Below are positions 37,101-52,000 of a DNA stretch of 64,000 bases, one piece after another. The translations under genes and the position numbers were made by a program. The stretch's first letter is position 1, and every line of letters starts with the position of its first letter. Under the pieces are notes generated by a model. The model was given only the letters and a program-made list of their open reading frames with translations. It was not told where the DNA came from and did not search any database. Origin of the DNA: Monosporascus cannonballus (taxonomy: Eukaryota > Ascomycota > Sordariomycetes > Xylariales); contig QJNS01000237.1 in the NCBI GenBank assembly GCA_004154925.1, positions 54,941 to 118,940 of the forward strand. Direction: 5' to 3'.

Positions 37101-39690
37101 ATCCATTAAAATTATATATAAATTATTATCGAACACAATTAAACCGGGGTTTTTTATATTCGAAAATGTCTTGCATATATATATTACGTATTGCTATTTG
37201 CTGTAAAATTAATATGTTTCTTTTTAAAAAATTATTAAATCGTTTTTTGCGGCCCCGGTAATTATTTTAACACTTATTTTATTTACGATAAAATCTTATA
37301 TTATTAAAATGGTCCGGTTAAAAATATATTATATTAATTAATACATCGGTATTATTATATTTTACTTAAATCGGTTTTTATCTTAAAAATTCATAATATT
37401 TTAATAACCGGGTAATTTTATAATTTTACATTTTTTTAAAAGTGTTAAAATTTTAAATTTATTATGTTTAAAAACTTTTTAATATTTGCAAAATATTAAT
37501 AGTTTTCGATATTTAATTACGTTTTTTAATAAATAGAATTTAAATCCAGCATTATTTTATTAAATAAATATAAGGATATATTATTATATTTTTTTTATTT
37601 AATTAAAATTGAGACCAATTATATTTAATAATTATTTTTATTTTTTATATTTAATTAATTTAAGTTTATTAAAAGTTCAATTTTTAATTAACATTACGGC
37701 GATATTATAAGGTATTATATAAAAATGTTTAAGTTTTATAAATAAATTATTAAGAAATCTTTCGCAATAACTAATTTAAAAGTTTTTAAATAAATTTTTA
37801 ATATATTTATTTTTATTTGTAATTTTAGTTTTAAATTTAAATTTTTTTAATAATATTTTAAACATTGGTAATATATTTTAAGTAATATTTATAAATTTAA
37901 ATAAATATATTTCGTTAAATTTGTTTTATTAATCATTTGAAATAACTTTTAATACTTCGTATTTATTTTAAATTTTATAATTTCAAAGTTTTTAAAATAT
38001 TTTTAATTGTTTTATCCCAAATAATAAAGTTTTTTTAATACAATTTTCATTCGATTTTTCATAAAAAGGCTATTGATTTAATAAGGTAATTTATTAATTA
38101 TTTCCGTTTTTATGAACTTATATTTTCGATATAATCTGTTAATTTTTTTTACATTAATAAATAACCGCAATCTTAATAAAACAGAGATTTAAAAAAACGG
38201 ATATATTCGGTAATATTATAAAGAAAATAAATTTATTTATAATATTTACCGGAAATCCGTATTTAGTTTAATTAGGGTATTTTAAAAAGTATATTTTTAA
38301 AAATAAATATTATAAATTTCATAAAAATTTATAAAGAAATTTAAATAAGTTAAGTTTATCATTCTTTAAGTATTTTGATAATAATTTCTGATATTTTTGA
38401 TATTTGTTTTTTAGTTATTTTTATGGCCGTCTTTAAAAAATAAATAAAAGTATTTAAAAATAATTTATTATTAACTTTATTTTCGTATTTAAATTTAAAT
38501 AATTAATAACGATTAATAATATTTAATATTAATTTTTAATTTTTTTAAATTATAAGAAATTTCAGAACGAATGATAACTTTTATTATATTATAATTTTTA
38601 ATATTTTCGCCGGATTTTGAATAAAGCGGTAAAACTTTAATAAAATCTATTAATCGAAATACAATTAACTTAGAATTCATTTAATTTGATAATTAAAAGT
38701 TATTATTCGTATACGTAAATATAAGAGAATTTAAAGTGTTTAGTATTTTCATCCATATTTTTTAAACTTTTCGTAATCGTAATAAAAATATTATTCTTTT
38801 GTTTTATTTAAATAAACCCGTTTTTTCTAAATAGCGTATTATTAGCTGTAAATATCGAACTAAATTATTTTTACTTTTACGATTAATACTTTTATAATTA
38901 ATTTTACCGTTAAAATAATTTTATTAATTAATATTAATAAATCCTAAACGTATTTCGAAATAAAACTTATATAAAATATTAAAATATTCAGGCAAAACTA
39001 TTTTAAAATATATTATTTAATAAATTGGTTTTATCTTTTTAATTAAATTAAAAAATATCAATGTTTTTCGAATTTTGTTTTATAATCGAAATTATAAGTT
39101 TTATAATTTTATTCCTCTTTTTATTGCCGTTAATAATTTTATCTTTATCGTTAATTATAACTGTATTATTTTAATGTTACTTAATTTAATATTTACGTAA
39201 ATACGTTCTTAATAACGTATTTTTTTTAAAAAAATCTTAATAAATTAGTTTTTAATAATTAATTTTAAATAACTTTATATTTATTATTTTATCTTTATAT
39301 ATTTGAATTTTATATTATTCAATAGAATATTTCAAAATATAAGTTAATTTAAAACATAAATAATTAACATATATTTTTAAATTTATATATTTTTAAATAT
39401 ATAATGTTTCGAAATCGATTTATTAAAACTTTGGTTCTAAAAAAGGTCCCGTAAATACTTAATTCCAAAAGATTCCCCTTAGATTAATAATATTTTAAAA
39501 TTATTTTGTTCTTATTAGTTATTTATAATGTTATTATTTTGTAAAACGTAATATACATCTTTATATATTTATAACCGTAATTATAATTATCCGTATTTCT
39601 AATTAAATATGTATTTTTTTAATTATTTATTGGAAATATCCAAAATTATTTTAGTAATTAATTAAAGTTAATTCTTTTCCTTAATAACCG
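31131..39690 (-). other. Long T-biased RIP-mutated block, probably minus-strand element(s), unidentified
   Basis: About 8.5 kb. The plus strand is T-rich over most of its length, so the original coding strand was probably the minus strand. Reading the minus strand through stops gives protein-like stretches (for example around 35.4-36.3 kb and 37.1-37.3 kb with ITGAAKNDL and FSNIKNPGLIVFDNN), but I recognise none. One ORF of 125 codons survives at 34435-34812 and is listed separately. No LTR pair or catalytic motif was established here. Confidence 0.35.
34435..34812 (-). pseudogene. Surviving 125-codon ORF in RIP-mutated DNA, unidentified
   Basis: Longest open frame in the AT block, minus strand. 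The product is extremely Ile/Phe/Asn-rich, as expected when RIP converts codons. Its second half is less biased (LRTDYENITIFSGIGQFVF, then MNKTFINYEYAGIIINT before the stop). GIIINT could be a mutated GIIIDT of a retroviral-type aspartic protease, but the next codon is a stop not derivable from Gly by RIP, so this is weak. Probably not a functional gene. Confidence 0.3.
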
Positions 39691-39706
39691 GATAAATTAA
39701 GATATA

Positions 39707-39980
39707 GAGAATTAATTTTAATTAATACGTATAATTATTTTATATTATGGTACGAAATAACATTATCGAAAAGTAAAGAATTAAATCTAATTATATTAAT
39801 AATCTTCAACCTTAATAATTAAAAATAACAAAAAATATATTAAATAATAATAATTGTAAAAAATATTTCAAGATTAAACTTATTGCGAAAAACAACTTTT
39901 TAATATATATATGAAATTTGGGCTTTTTAATTAGCCGACACCAATTATAGGTATAATATCCCGTCTTATTTTAATATTTT
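39707..39980 (+). repeat. Dispersed repeat, copy B (of three)
   Basis: Colinear with 21430-21700 and 46380-46630. Landmark at 39911-39927: atgaaatttgggctttt, differing from copy A only by C-to-T changes in that interval. It precedes the integrase remnant on the same strand. Confidence 0.7.
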
Positions 39981-42150
39981 TAAAAAATATTACGAAAAGA
40001 AAAAAGTTTAAATAAATTTTAAATACGGAAAAGATATTTTAAGATATTAAGAATACAATTATTAACGAATTAATATTAATTATGTACAATTTGAACCATT
40101 TTATCAAATTAAAAACTAAAATTTCGAATTACGAATTAAACATAATAATTAAATAATAAAATAATTAAGGCAAATTGTACTTTATTGTATTTTTTAATAT
40201 ATATTAAAAAAACTAAGTTTAATTATAGCATTTTATATAAGAGATTAATGGCTATTATTATGTTATTTTAAAAATTTAAATATTTGTAAAATAAATTTGC
40301 ATTAGGTTAAGATTTATACGAATTATTAAAATTTTACTCGTTTTATTATAACCAGGTAATTTATAGGACAATAATTAAGATATGCAGAAAAATAACGAAT
40401 TTCGATTTTGTTATTATTTATAAAAAAAATTCAGAAAATAATAAAGTAAATACTTTAAATAAGCGATTAAATTTTTAAAAAAAGTTCATTCAGATTAACT
40501 ATTTAATTTTCGATAATAGTATAAAAACATATTTACGCTTATAATAAATGCGATAATTCGAGTAATATTTTTCAATATATATTAGACAATTTAGTAATAT
40601 AAAGATAATTTTTAAAAGGATTAAAAAACGGATAAAATATGAGTTTCAAAAAAACATTAAAAGGATTTAGTACGAAATATATACGAGTATTACTTATATA
40701 AATATCCAGAAATTTACAAAAGCTTAAAAAAGCTTTAATATATATATATTGTTTTAAAAAATATAATTAAAGGTATTAAATTAGGGATAAGGTTAATTTA
40801 AATATATAAAATATAAAATATTTTAATTAGGATTTGAAAATAAAAATTGTTTGATATTTCTTGGTTTATACAAAATTATATTTAAAAGTTATTAAGTTAG
40901 CATTTTGTAAACCGTTATAAATTTATTTGAAAATATTAAAACTTTCAATAATAAATATTGTTAATATTTCATAATTAATTATTACCTTATAGCTTAAAAA
41001 CTTAATATTAATTTTATTTTAATATAGAAAATTATATAGCAATATAATATTTATATTAAAATAAAAATTCGACGATATAAGTTATACGGAAAATAACAAT
41101 TATTATTAATTATAAAACGATTATAGTATTTAATTAAATACGACTTTATTATTATATTTCTTATATTAAAAATCCTAGTTATAGGAAAATATTACGGTAA
41201 TACTTTCGTTATTGTCGATCGATTTAAAAAACCTTATTCTTTCTTATAATATTATAAAAATATAAACGCCGAATAAATAATATATATGTATTTAAATATA
41301 TTTTTAATATTTACGGATTATAAAAATTATTTAAATAAAACTTTATAATATAAGTCGGCTTAAAATACGAATTACCTAACGTTTTTAACTTTTAAATAAA
41401 TAAAGCGAATAAATTAATTTTGAAATTCTTTTACGATATTATATTAATTACGAACAAAATAATTAGGCTAAAATATAACTTATTACTTAATTAACGTATA
41501 ATATAAGCAATTACGAAAATATTAAGAGAATATTTGCGAATATAAATTTTGATTAAATTTTAAAAATTTATAAAAAAGTATGTAAAAATAATTTAATTAA
41601 TATTAAAATAATTTTTATATCAAAATAATTACGATAATTATTTTAAAAATAAAATAAAATTAAATTTTATACGTAATTATAAAAGTAAATATTATAATTT
41701 AAAAAGATTAAAAAAATAAATCTTCGAAAAGAAAAATAGTTTTTTTCATTATTAAATATTTGAATAAAAGTATTTAGCAAAAAGCTCGATTTTAAATATA
41801 TCGATATATATAAATTTGCCAAGAAAATTTTAAAAAATAATTATTAATTAGAATTTTTTAAAGAAATTAAATTTTATTTAATTGTTTTGTTCGAATTAAA
41901 AATAAATATAATAAAGGTATATATATTATAAAACGATGTAAAAATAAAAAACGAATTAATATATAAAAGAAAAACAATTTTCGAAATGCGGAAATAAAAT
42001 AACTTTACCTAATATTTCATTAAATAGAAAAAGCACCCGGATTTCGAAAATATCTAAAAATTCGCCAAAAACCTTATTAGCGTTTAACGCCTGGTAAAAA
42101 GTTTTTATTAATAACGCCGAAATTAATACAATCAAAAATTCCATAAATAA
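39981..42150 (+). pseudogene. Ty3/gypsy chromovirus pol remnant, copy B: integrase and C-terminal chromodomain
   Basis: Through-stop translation gives an integrase N-terminal zinc region/linker near 41050-41190 (KIRRYKLYGK, ILVIGKYYGN), the core start FVIVDRFKKPYSFL at 41205-41246 (first catalytic Asp retained), and further integrase sequence to about 41560. At 41760-41880 a stretch resembles the integrase GPY/F region and the HPVFHVSLL-like block. At about 41965-42120 a chromodomain is evident: YFIK*KKHPDFENI*KF, then AKNLISV*RLVKSFY, where the stops sit at conserved Trp positions. This marks the element as a chromovirus, a gypsy branch whose chromodomain is thought to steer integration to heterochromatin. 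The 5' part (RT) is missing or replaced, so this copy is truncated. Confidence 0.78.
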
Positions 42151-42189
42151 TAAATAATTAATTAATAAATTCCAGATTAGATTAATCGA

Positions 42190-42722
42190 AACAAAAAATG
42201 GCCTTTGCTAATACGGCCTTAATGGCCTTTAATTCGAATTTTTTTATTTTTCCAGATTATCAATATTATGGGATACGGCTTTTATTATTTTATTATACCA
42301 TATTTTCGTTTATTTCCAAATATGACGAATGTAAGTTTTGGCAAACATTCCGACCTTTATAATAACATTTAATTTTTTTAAAAAATATTTACGATATTAA
42401 ACGGTAATTTTCTATAATTATTCGGGATTAAGGTTACGAACGTTATAATTGGCCTATTAATAGCAAATATACGAAAAATAACGGGAAAAAGCTTTTTCGG
42501 GTAATTTATATTTAAGTTTTCGCTGTTTGCAAAATAAATAAGCGTTATTTGAGGAAAATCGGCCGATAAAATAATAATTAATAATAAGTTATTTTACGCG
42601 ATTTTTCTTTTAGAAAACAATTTAACATATTTTCGAATACGAAAAAATATTTTGGAATAAGTACTTATAAGTTAATTTTCGAAACGAACATCCTGAAAAA
42701 AAAAGATCGTATTATAACCTAA
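42190..42722. other. Probable 3' LTR or untranslated region of copy B
   Basis: Lies directly after the chromodomain remnant. Less A/T-extreme than its surroundings, with short repeats of ATGGCCTTT/ACGGCCTTA (about 42200-42230). No ORF. Likely the upstream part of the LTR whose end is listed next. Confidence 0.35.
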
Positions 42723-43040
42723 TAATTTGGCATAATTAAAAACAATTAATAAAAAGTGGGACGCTTTAAGTTATATAATTACAAGACTTACTGGCAAATT
42801 TAGCGAACTCTGTATTATAAGGATCGTTAGCAAATCCAACAAATCCTGAATTATAAAAATTGTTAACGAATTTAACGAAACCTAAAATTAATAAAAATTA
42901 TATTTAAATATAATACGTTTATTATATCTATAATTTAAATAATTTTAATTTATGATATTTATTAAGATTAATTATTCATAATACGACTTTTGTATTTTTG
43001 GTATTACGGAACGTAATACGTTATTATATTTATTAATAAT
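42723..43040 (+). repeat. LTR-like end repeat, copy B
   Basis: Aligns with copy A (19621-19810) and, reversed, with 17199-17305. It ends in TATTACG-GAA-CGTAATA (43002-43018), which is the palindrome seen intact as TGTTACG-nnn-CGTAACA at 17217-17233. Each arm differs by one CpA-to-TpA change, on opposite strands, the exact signature of RIP. Confidence 0.65.
42778..42885 (+). repeat. Three tandem 36-bp units
   Basis: Units at 42778-42813, 42814-42849 and 42850-42885, each starting ATTA and carrying variants of CTGGCAAATTTAGCGAA (CTGGCAAATTTAGCGAA, TTAGCAAATCCAACAAA, TTAACGAATTTAACGAA). All units are exactly 36 bp and differ mostly by transitions. Copy A of the same LTR-like repeat has a single unit. 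Confidence 0.75.
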
Positions 43041-46000
43041 CCATATATATAATTAAGGTTTAATAATTAGTTAAATCGTTAGCCCGTTATAATATAAATA
43101 AGTTTTTTAAAATAAGGTCGAAATAATGTATTTAATTTTAATTAATCTTTTTCAAAATTTAATTATTTATTTAAAATATTCATTTTACGGTTTTAAAACT
43201 TTTTATATAAATAATAACGATATAAAGTTTTATTATTTAATTTACGTATTATAATTATTATTTAATAAATTTTGTAATTGTAATATAACTGGTAAAAGTT
43301 TAATGTTTTATATAAATTTTAATTTATTCATGTTCTAACAAAATATTTAAGGTTTTGAAAAATTATAATATATTTAATTTTAATTATTTTTAATTTAAGC
43401 GGAAAAAACATAATAAAATATGATTTATTTTAAATACTTAATTATTAAATTACAATATTTAATGAATATTTCGAAATATCGGTTTTTAATTAGAAAAAGT
43501 ATAATAAATTATATATTATTAATATTAAATTGTTAATAATTATATAATCTACGTACAGATTTATATTATGTTTTTTATAAATTAAATTTAAATATTTAAA
43601 TTTTATTTAAATTTTAAAATTATTCGTTTAATTTTTAATTTTTTTATAATATTTATTTAATTTCTTTTAATAAAAATAATTATAAATATAAACATATTAT
43701 TAAAATTTTGGATATATTTCTTATATAAATTAATAAATTCAAATAATATTTAGAATTATTTTATTAATAATTAAAATTTATTGTTTTATTATTATAATAA
43801 TTTTGTAAAAATTTATAATAATATATTTTATAATAATAATATATTTTATCGTTATTAATTGATAATTTAATATTTAAAATTATTAAACATATTATAAATA
43901 TATTATATAAATATTATTTTTTTCTTTTTAAATAAATAAAGATATTATTAAAAAATATATATATTAAATACGTATATATATTTTATAACATAAAATATAT
44001 TATCTTTTTAAACGTTATTATTACGTTAATAAATTTTTTTAACGTTATTAAATATTTAAATAAACTTAATTCCGTTTTAAAATACTTTTTCTTAATAAAC
44101 TTTTTTAATTTTAATAAAATTATATTTATTATTAAAAATAAATTTTATAAATTATTTAATTTTATAAAATAAATTTATCATTTTAATAATTAAAGATAAT
44201 ATAATTTAATTATAAATTATATATTATCAATTTTTAATATATTAAAAAAATAAAATATTTTAAAAATTAATTCGATAATTAAATATAACATTTTTATTTA
44301 ATATTTTAAATATTTTTTAAAAACATAATATTTAAAATAATATTTCGTAAATACGCTTTTTTACAAAATTATTTTATAATATTATTTATTATTTTTTAAT
44401 AATTTAATATTTGATTTTTTTTCAATTTTTATTTATATTTAAAAATTTATTATAAAATATTTATTAACTTCTTTTATTTATTATATTATTTTTTAAATTA
44501 TTAATATTTTATTTTAATAATAATAATATATTATATTTTTAATATTTAAATTTAAATATTTTATTTTTTGAATTATAATATATTTATTGTATTTTTATAT
44601 TTATATTTATTATTAATTTTTATTTAATATTTAATTTATTTTTAAGTTTTAAAAAAATTAATACGGATTTTATTTTATTAAATTTTTTAATTTAAAATAT
44701 TTATTTATATATTTATAATACTTTTTAAATTATATTTTAATTTTAAATTAAAATAATACCGAAATTAATTATTAAATTTAATTTTTAAATAATAAATTTA
44801 AAATAATTTATTTTATATTAAATAATATTATAATTTTAAAAAAATTAATATTTTCGATATTTATAATATTATAAAATAATAATTTAAATATTTATAAAAA
44901 TATATATTTATTAATAATATTTAATATAATATATAAATATAATTTAATTTATATATTTAAAAAAATATAGTTTTTTATAATTTTTAATATAATATTTATA
45001 ATAAGCTTTAAAAATTTCTTTAAATTTTTTTATATTTTATTATTATATAATTTTATAATATTAATTATTTTTAAATTTAATAAAGTTTTTTATTATTATA
45101 TTAATATAATTTTTATAATATAATTTTTTATTATATTATATTATTATAATATTTTTATATTTATTATATAAAAATATAAATATAAATTTTAATATAATAT
45201 TTTTTAAAATTAATTTTATAAATTTATTTTTATTAAAACTTTTTATTATTATAATAATTTAAAATATTAATATTATTATTTATTTATATTATTATTTTAA
45301 ATTTAATTAAAAAAATTAAAATTTTATATTTATATATAATATATTAATATATAAAATTTTTTATATTTTTATATATTAAAAATTTTGGTTATTTATAATA
45401 TATAATATATATATTTTTATATAAATTTATAATTTTAAAATAATATAATATTTTATAAATTTTTTAATATTTTCTTAATATTTTTTAAAATAATTTTATA
45501 ATTTTTCTTATTTTGTATTAATTATTTTAATATAAGGTTTTTTATTTATATTAAATTTAAATTATATTTATAATTTAATTATAATATTTTATAATTATTA
45601 TAAAAATATTTTATTATAATTTTTTAAATATTTAATATTTATTATTTTTATAAAATATTTTATTATAATTTATTTATTAAATTTAAATTTAATTTAATTT
45701 AAATATAATTTTAAATTTTAATAAATTAAATATATTTAAATTAATTATATATTTAATTTTATTAATATATATATTTTTTATATTTTTATAAATTAAATAT
45801 ATTATATATTATTTATTTTAATTATTATAATAATATAATAAAATAAAAATTTTTATAAATATATAAAATTTTATTTTTAAATATTTTTTATTTTTAATTT
45901 TATTTAAAATTTAATAAATATTATATATTATGGTATTTAAATATTATTTTTTTAATTATAATTATATAATATTTATTTTGGTTTTTATATTTTATTTATA

Positions 46001-49000
46001 ATATTTTAAATTTATAATTATTTAAAAATAATATATTATATTTTTATAATATATTTAATTAATATAAAAAAATATTTATTAAATTATTTTATTAAATATT
46101 TAATTTTATAAAAATATAATAAATAAAATAATATATAAAATTTATTTTATATTATATTAAAAATAATTAAAAATTTTAAATATTATATTAAATAATTTAT
46201 TTTTAAATATTTTATATATATTTTAATAATATTTAATTTAATAATTTAATATAAATAAAAAAAGTTTTAATTTTAAAAATTTTATATTTATTTTTAAATT
46301 TTTTAAATATTATTTAAAAAAAATTAATAAAATTAATTTTTTTAAAAATAAATAATATATTAAATTAATTAAAAAAATTAATTTTAATTAATATATATAA
46401 TTATTATATATTATAATATAAAATAAAATTAATAAAATAAAATTTTTTTTAAATATATTAATAATATAAATATTTAATAATTAATATAATAAAAATATTT
46501 ATTAAATAATAATAATTATTAAAAATATTTTTTAATTAAATTTATAATAATTTTTTTTAATATATATATAAAATTTGAATTTTTTAATTAATTAAATTTA
46601 ATTATAAATATAATTTATTATTTTATTTTAAAATTTAAAAATATTTATTAATTAAATAATATTAATATTTTTTAAAAAATATATTTTTTAAATATTTTAT
46701 AATTTATTTAATTAATAATAAATATAATATTAATAAAATTATTAATTATTTAATATTTTTATAAAAAAATATTTAAAATATAATAAATTATAAAATTAAA
46801 TAAATAAATATATATATAATTTATATAAAAATTTTTAATATATTTATATTTTTAAATTAATTTATAATTATTTTATAATTTTATTTATATATTTATATTA
46901 ATTTTTAATAATTATATAATAATTTTTAAAAATAAATTAATATATTTTTATATTTAAATTTAATAATTTATTTTATATAAAAAATATAAAAAATTATAAT
47001 ATATAATATTTAATATATATTTATTAAATTTTAAAAAATTATAATTATATATTAAAATATAAATATATATTTATATAAAAATATTTATATAAATAATTTA
47101 TAATTAATTATTAAAAAATAATTATTTTTAAAATTAAATAAAAAAAATAAAAATATAATTATAAATATTTATATATATAATATTATTTTAATATTATTTA
47201 ATATTAATATTTATTTAATATTTTATAATAAAATTTTATATAATTTTATTATATTAATTTTTTTTTAAAAAATAATTAATTTATTATAAAATTAATAAAT
47301 ATATTAATATTTAATTTTTAAATAATTTAAAATTTAAAAATTTATAAATTTTCGAATTAAATTTAATTTAAATAATTAATTATAAATTAATTATATTTTA
47401 AATAAATTTATTTATAAAAATATTTTTATATTTTTATTTAATTTAAATTTTTTTATAATAATAATATAATTTTATAAATTAAATTTTATAAATATTTATA
47501 ATAATATTTTTATATATTATTTTATAATAATTTAATAATTAATTAATATATTATAAAATTATAAATATATTTTTAAAAAATATTTTTATAATTTAAAATC
47601 TTTTAATAAATTTAAATTTATTAAAATTTTTTATATTACGTATTTATATTATTTTAAATAAATATTTTATTTATATAATTTATTTTATTAAAAATTTAAA
47701 TATATTTTATTTAAATTTATTAAATTTATAATTTATTTATATATTATTTATTTATTATTTTTAAAATATTTATTATTTTAAATAAAAATACGGTTTATAA
47801 TTAAATTTATATTAATTATAAATATAAATATTTTAAAATAAATATTTTTTTTATTTTTTTTAATATATTTTTAATATAATTTTTATATAATTTGCAAATA
47901 TTTCAAAATTTTATTAAATATTTAATATATTATATAAAATTATTTTTAATTATAATTATTAAAATTTTAATAAATTTTCTTTTTTTATATATTTTTAATA
48001 TTAATTTTTTATTATTAATTTAATTTTAACAGTTATCCATATTTAAAAAAATAATTATTAAAATTTTATTTTTATATTTTAAATTTTTTTATATTATTTA
48101 TTTTAAAATAAATTTTTGTTTTTAATTTTTGGTTTTTCTATTATTTATAAATAAAATAAATTATCGGTTTTACCGGTTTTTTTATTTAACGTAATAAAAA
48201 ATATAATAAATATAAAAATAATAAATTTTATTATATAAATTTTTTTAATAATATTTCCGTATTTTTTTACGGTTTATTAATTTATATTATAAATTAAATT
48301 AATAATTATAATTTAAATAATTTAAAAAAATTTAAATTTTATTAAATTTTAATAAAAATAAAACCGAATAATTTTATATTTTAAATTTATAATTTTTATA
48401 TAATATTAATATTATAAATTTATAAAATAAAATATTAAATTTATATATTTTTAAAAATAATAAAATAAATTTATAATTAATATATTATTTTTATAATTTT
48501 TAATATTTATAATATATTTTATTTATAAATAATAAAAATATTATTTTAATATTTATTTATAAATTTTATAAAAATTTTTTTAAATAAATTTTGAAAATTT
48601 TTTATATTATTTACGTATTATCCGGTTAATAAGTTTTAAATTAAATTTTTATTTATTTATTTTTAAATAATATAATAAATTTAAAATTTATTATTAATAA
48701 TTATATTATTATATTTATTTTCGAATTATTATAAAACTTTTATATTTTCGAATTTTTCGAATAATTTTTAAATTAATTTCGTATAATTTAATTATTTTAT
48801 CTAGATTTAATTTATAAAATTTTTTTTTATTATTTTAATTTAAATTTAGAAAATATTTTCGATTTTATATTTTACTTTATTATTTTTTAAGAAAAATAAA
48901 AAAAAAATAATTTATATATTTTAATAAATTATTATAAAAATAATTATAAATTTTTTTAAATATATTTAACTTAATAATATAAATTTTAATTATTTTAATT

Positions 49001-52000
49001 AATTAATATTTAATTTAAAAATTTATTATATTTTTTGATAAATAAAAAATAATAATATATTTTAAAAATAATTAAATTTTATTATTAATTTCGTATTTTT
49101 CGATTAAAAAATAATATTTATTTATTATTTTTTTTTAAATTTATTAATTTATTATTATTATAAATTAAAGAAATTTTATATTTTTAAATAATTTTTTAAT
49201 AAAATTTTTTATTTTTATATATAAATTTTTTTTAATTATTAAATTATTTTTTATATAAAAAATTAAATTAATATAATATTTATAAAATAAAATTAATTTA
49301 ATTTTATTAAAATTATATTTTAATTATTAATTATAAATATTATTTTTTAAAAAAGTATTTTATTTTTATTATAAATATATAATTAAAATTTATAAATATA
49401 ATAATATTTTTTAATTAATTTATTTTATAATATTATTAATTTTTAAATAATATAAAATAAAAAATATTATTTTATTTTTATTAATTTATAAAATTTTATT
49501 AAAAATTTTTTAATTAATTAATTTTTTTATTATTTATAATAATTTTTTAAAAAAATATAAATTTTTTAATATATTTTTATATATATTTCCGTATATATAT
49601 TTATTTATATTATTTATATTATTTTTAAAATTATTTTTTTAAATAATTAATTTATTATAATTATTTAAAAATATAAATAATATTTAAAATTAATTAATAT
49701 TTTATTATAAATTTATTTAAAAATTAAAAATAATTTAATTAATTTTTTTTATTTTTTATTTATTTTTATAATTATATATATTATAATTTTTATAAAATTA
49801 TTTTATTATATAATATATATTTAATTAAAAAATTTTCGAAAATATTATTATTATAATTTTTTTATTTTAATAATTTATTAAATAAAAATTATAAATATTA
49901 TATATTAAAAATATTTTAAAAAAAATTTAATTTAAAATTTAAATATATTTATAAAATTAAAAATTTTTTTTAATATTTAAAATATATTTTATATTTAATA
50001 TTAATAATTTTAATTATATAAATAAATTATATTTTTTATAATAATTTATAAAATACGGTTTTAATATTTATTATATTTTAATATTATATTTTAAATTTTT
50101 TTAAAATTTTTATAATATTAAAATATTTATATTTTTAAAATAATTTATTATTTTTAATTTTAATATTATTAATTATTATAATATTTTTAATATATTTTTA
50201 ATATTTTTATATAATATTTTAATTATTATTTTTTTATAAATATATTATATTTTTTATATAAAAATATATAAAATTTAAAATAAAAATTAAAATTGTATAA
50301 ATTTTTTAATTATTTTATTTAATATTTATTTAATTTAAAAATAATTAAAATATATTTTAAATTTTTATAATTAATAATTATTTAAAATAAAAATATTATA
50401 TTAAATAAATTTTATTTTATATATTAAAATAATTTATTATTATTAAAATATTTTTTTATATATTTTATAATTAATTTAAATAAAATATAAATTTTTAAAA
50501 TAATAAAAAATTAAAAATAATATTTATAATTTATTAATTTAAAAAATTAATTTTTAAATATTATTTTTATTTAATTTATTTTTAATATTATAAATTTTTT
50601 AAAATTTTATTATATTAAAATAAATTTTATTATAAAAATATTTTTAAAATTTTTAAATTTTAATTTTTTTATTTTAAATATAATAAGTTTTTTTTAAATT
50701 AAAATTAAAAATAATATTAATATATTTATATAATAAGTTATAAAATTATAATAAAAATTTTTAAATTTTTTATAATATTATAAAATTTTTAATTTTTAAA
50801 AAATATATAATTTTTTTTAATTTTTTTTATTTTTTTAATATTTATAATAAATTTAATATTTTTTATTATATTTATAATAAATTTAATTTTAAAAAATATT
50901 TAAATTTATATTTATATTTTAAATAATTTAAATTTTTTTAATTTTTTATATATAATTTATTATAAATTTTTAAAAAAATTATTTATATATATTAAATATA
51001 ATTTATTAAAATATTTTATAAAAATTTTATATAAATTAAATAATAATATTAATTATTTATATAAATTATAATATATTTAAAATAATATTTTTTATTTTTT
51101 TTTAAATTTTAATTTTATAAAATATTATTAAATATTTATTTTTATAAATTAATTAATATAAAAAAATAATTTTAAAATTTTTAAAATAAAAATAAAAAAT
51201 AATATTTTTTATATTTTTAAATAAATAAAATTAAAATTTTATAAATAAATTATTTATATTAATATATTTTTTATTTAAAAATTTTATTAAATTTTTTTAA
51301 AATTAATAATTTTTTTAATTATATTATATAAATATTTTTATAATATTATTATATTTTTTTTTATTTTTATATAATAATATTATATAATTTATTTTAAAAT
51401 AAAATAAAAATAAAATATAATTTAATTTTTTATTATATAATTTTTAAATATTTTTAATTTAAATAAAAATATTTTATTAATTATTAATTAAAAAAATTAA
51501 AAATTATTAAATATATTATTTAATTTTTTTAATTTTTTTTATTTTTTTTAAAATTTTATTTTAAAAATAAAAATTAATAAAATATTTTTTATAAATTATT
51601 TATAAATTATTTATTTTAATATTATATTTTTTTAAATAATTATTTTATAATATATTATATTTATTATTAAAAATATATTTATATTATATATATAAAATTA
51701 TAATATTTTATTTAAATTATTTTAATATTAAAAAATAATTATAATTATTAATAATATATAAAAATATTTTAATTTAAAAATTATAAATATTTTATAAATA
51801 TTTTATTTATTATATTTATATATTTATATTTTTTTATTTAAAAAATTTTATAAAAATTTTTAATTAATATAAATATTAATAATAAATAAAATATTATATA
51901 TATTTTATTTTAAAATTTTTATTTTAATTTAAATTTTTTTTTATTTTTTAATATATTTATAATTAAAAATTATTTTTTTAATTTTAAATATTAATTTTTA

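Noticed and set aside
41956..42144. 62-codon minus-strand ORF
   Set aside because: It is the antisense of the chromodomain remnant read on the plus strand.
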